53,241 nt of DNA, from assembly GCA_944319925.1 (NCBI GenBank), contig CALUFQ010000017.1:1-53241 (forward strand). The letters are read 5' to 3'. Origin of the DNA: an uncultured Paraprevotella sp. GTDB taxonomy: Bacteria > Bacteroidota > Bacteroidia > Bacteroidales > Bacteroidaceae. This document shows positions 51,992 through 53,241 of this stretch, piece after piece. Position 1 is the first letter of the stretch. Every line of letters begins with the position of its first letter. The notes beneath the pieces were generated by a model, which saw nothing but the letters and a program-made list of their open reading frames with translations, was not told where the DNA came from and searched no databases. A program made the position numbers and the translations under genes.

Positions 51992-53158
51992 ATGAAAGGA
52001 AAATTGCTGTTGCTCCTGGCTGCCGTGTGTTGCTGTTTCGGCGGCCTGCGGGCACAAGAGGCTGAAGGCGGCGTGAAGTTCGTGGAAGGCAAGACTTTCA
52101 ACGAGGCGTTGGCCATGGCCAAAGAGAGTGGGAAACTGTTGTTCGTGGACTGCTACACCAGTTGGTGCGGCCCTTGCCGCATGATGGCCACGAAGGTGTT
52201 TCCCCAAAAACTGATGGGGGACTATTTCAACGAGAAGTTCGTGAGCGTGAAGATCGACATGGAGAAGGGCGAGGGACCCGAGTTGCACAAGCGTTTCAAC
52301 GTGCGCGCTTATCCCACCTTCCTTTTCCTCGATGCCGACGGCAAGGAACTGAACCGCATTGTGGGCGGTGATGCCGACGCGGCCAAATTCCTCGCCAAGG
52401 TGAAAGAAGGACTGGGTGAGAAGGGCTTGGCCGCCATGACGGCCCGTTACGAGGGCGGCGAGCGCGACACGACCTTCCTCATGGACTATCTAGAGGTGCT
52501 CGACGGAGCTTATGATGCAGAGAAGAGCGCGGAGGTGGCCGAGGTGTTGTTGAAGAATCGCGGGGCGGACATGCTTTCGAACCCCCGTCTCTACGGGGCT
52601 TTCTTGAAGTATAACACTTCTCCTTTGTCCGAGTCGTTCCGCTACGTGTTCTCCCACAAAGATGAATTCTATGCCCGCTACGGCAAGGAAGGACTCGACC
52701 GCATGATGTCGGCGGCTTGGATGGCCTATCCCCGTAACTTCATCAAGAAGGATGCCGACGGCAAGGTGACCTACGACAAGGAGGGCATGGCCGCCTATGT
52801 GGAGGAGATGAAGAAGTGCAACGTGGAAAACTGTGACGAGATTGTGTTGCTCTCGGACATCAACGTGGCTGAGGCCACGGGCGATTGGAAGGCATACGCC
52901 GCCAATTGCTCCCGTTATATTAAGGAGTATGGTGCGAAGGACATGTACATCTACAATTGGGTGTTGCGTATTCAAAAGAATTGCGCGGACGATGCCGAGG
53001 TAAAGACTGCGGCCGTCGGCTGGATGAAAGACCGCATTGCCGCGCTGGAGGCTGAAAAGGCCAAGCTGCCCCCGTTGAAGGAAGGTGAAATCCGTGCCAT
53101 GCCCATGATGGACTTCTCCAAATATTATGAGCGTCTGATTAAGGACTTGGAAAAGTGA
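51992..53158 (+). CDS. Thioredoxin-family secreted protein
   Basis: A 388-aa protein (signal about 1-22, ending LRAQ). The thioredoxin domain (about 28-150) has YTSWCGPCRMM near 53-63 and a cis-Pro YPTFLFLDADGK loop. The remaining about 240 residues are helical and of the type often found after Trx domains in Bacteroidales, without a named family. Last gene of the locus; only 17 bp from SusD, so co-transcribed. With TlpA at the other end, two thiol enzymes bracket the SusCD pair. 53159-53241 shows no gene or clear terminator. Confidence 0.9.
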   Translation: MKGKLLLLLAAVCCCFGGLRAQEAEGGVKFVEGKTFNEALAMAKESGKLLFVDCYTSWCGPCRMMATKVFPQKLMGDYFNEKFVSVKIDMEKGEGPELHKRFNVRAYPTFLFLDADGKELNRIVGGDADAAKFLAKVKEGLGEKGLAAMTARYEGGERDTTFLMDYLEVLDGAYDAEKSAEVAEVLLKNRGADMLSNPRLYGAFLKYNTSPLSESFRYVFSHKDEFYARYGKEGLDRMMSAAWMAYPRNFIKKDADGKVTYDKEGMAAYVEEMKKCNVENCDEIVLLSDINVAEATGDWKAYAANCSRYIKEYGAKDMYIYNWVLRIQKNCADDAEVKTAAVGWMKDRIAALEAEKAKLPPLKEGEIRAMPMMDFSKYYERLIKDLEK

Positions 53159-53241
53159 TTGTTGCCTAACTATGACAAACAAGGAGTTCACGTAGGCGGA
53201 CATGACTCTGCCAAAAGCCCCCGGCGTTGATTTTTTTGCAT

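Noticed and set aside
1-53241. Prophage, integrative element, IS transposase or invertase gene
   Set aside because: No integrase, transposase, recombinase, relaxase or phage structural gene was recognised on either strand; the presumed recombinase for 44289-44480 must lie elsewhere.

Overview
The window looks like chromosomal DNA of a gut-type Bacteroidales bacterium (Bacteroidaceae or Prevotellaceae; genus not determinable here). The signs are SusC/SusD, DUF4271 next to hemD, TlpA-type thioredoxins with N-terminal extensions, many lipoproteins, a PspC/PadR pair, a 74-aa HTH protein of a kind common in the group, and repeated use of the Bacteroidales promoter (TTG/TTTG, about 20 bp, TAnnTTTG). 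GC is high, so nearly every gene carries long shadow frames. No transposase, integrase, prophage gene or CRISPR array was seen.

Layout. 1-694: the edge of a diverged dispersed repeat and gene-poor DNA. 695-1653: rubredoxin and a sirtuin (minus). 1771-4184: three FKBP-type prolyl isomerases in tandem. 4320-10183: an Lrp/AsnC regulator, a fused C26 amidotransferase/M19 dipeptidase, a glutaminyl-cyclase-like lipoprotein, SufE and a secreted TlpA-like protein. 10359-15644 (minus): a 1761-aa GH51-GH43 arabinan/arabinoxylan enzyme. 15777-22493: a SAM-II-like riboswitch with metK, a LOG-family protein, DUF4271, hemD, rnpA, yidD, a TatD-like protein, tyrS and tRNA-Gln. 22547-23485: a long repeat region. 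23486-32186 (minus): a MacAB-TolC-type ABC efflux operon with a GDPD lipoprotein, then PspC and its PadR regulator. 32187-34487: a roughly 200-bp foldback, the small HTH protein, an unassigned lipoprotein and short repeats. 34488-41324 (minus): a gluconate-5-dehydrogenase-like SDR and a CusCBA-type metal efflux operon led by a small His/Cys-rich protein. 41662-43386: a GH13 enzyme without a signal peptide. 43395-44120: an inverted copy of the long repeat. 44289-44480: a probable invertible promoter. 44523-53158: TlpA, a Kelch-like lipoprotein, SusC, SusD and a thioredoxin-like protein.

The most notable signal is at 44289-44480. Two 25-bp inverted repeats (22/25 matching, 20 contiguous perfect) enclose an AT-rich segment with a single good Bacteroidales promoter that points at the TlpA/SusCD locus. 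This is the architecture of phase-variable outer-membrane uptake loci, and it implies that the 8.6-kb locus is switched ON and OFF. No recombinase lies in the window, so it would act in trans.

A second signal is a dispersed, apparently non-coding element of about 700 bp: two inverted copies about 20 kb apart and a diverged third at the window start. Its edge carries a roughly 27-bp motif that also occurs on its own. Other items are the SAM-II-like pseudoknot before metK, the foldback after padR, and the two unusual multidomain enzymes.
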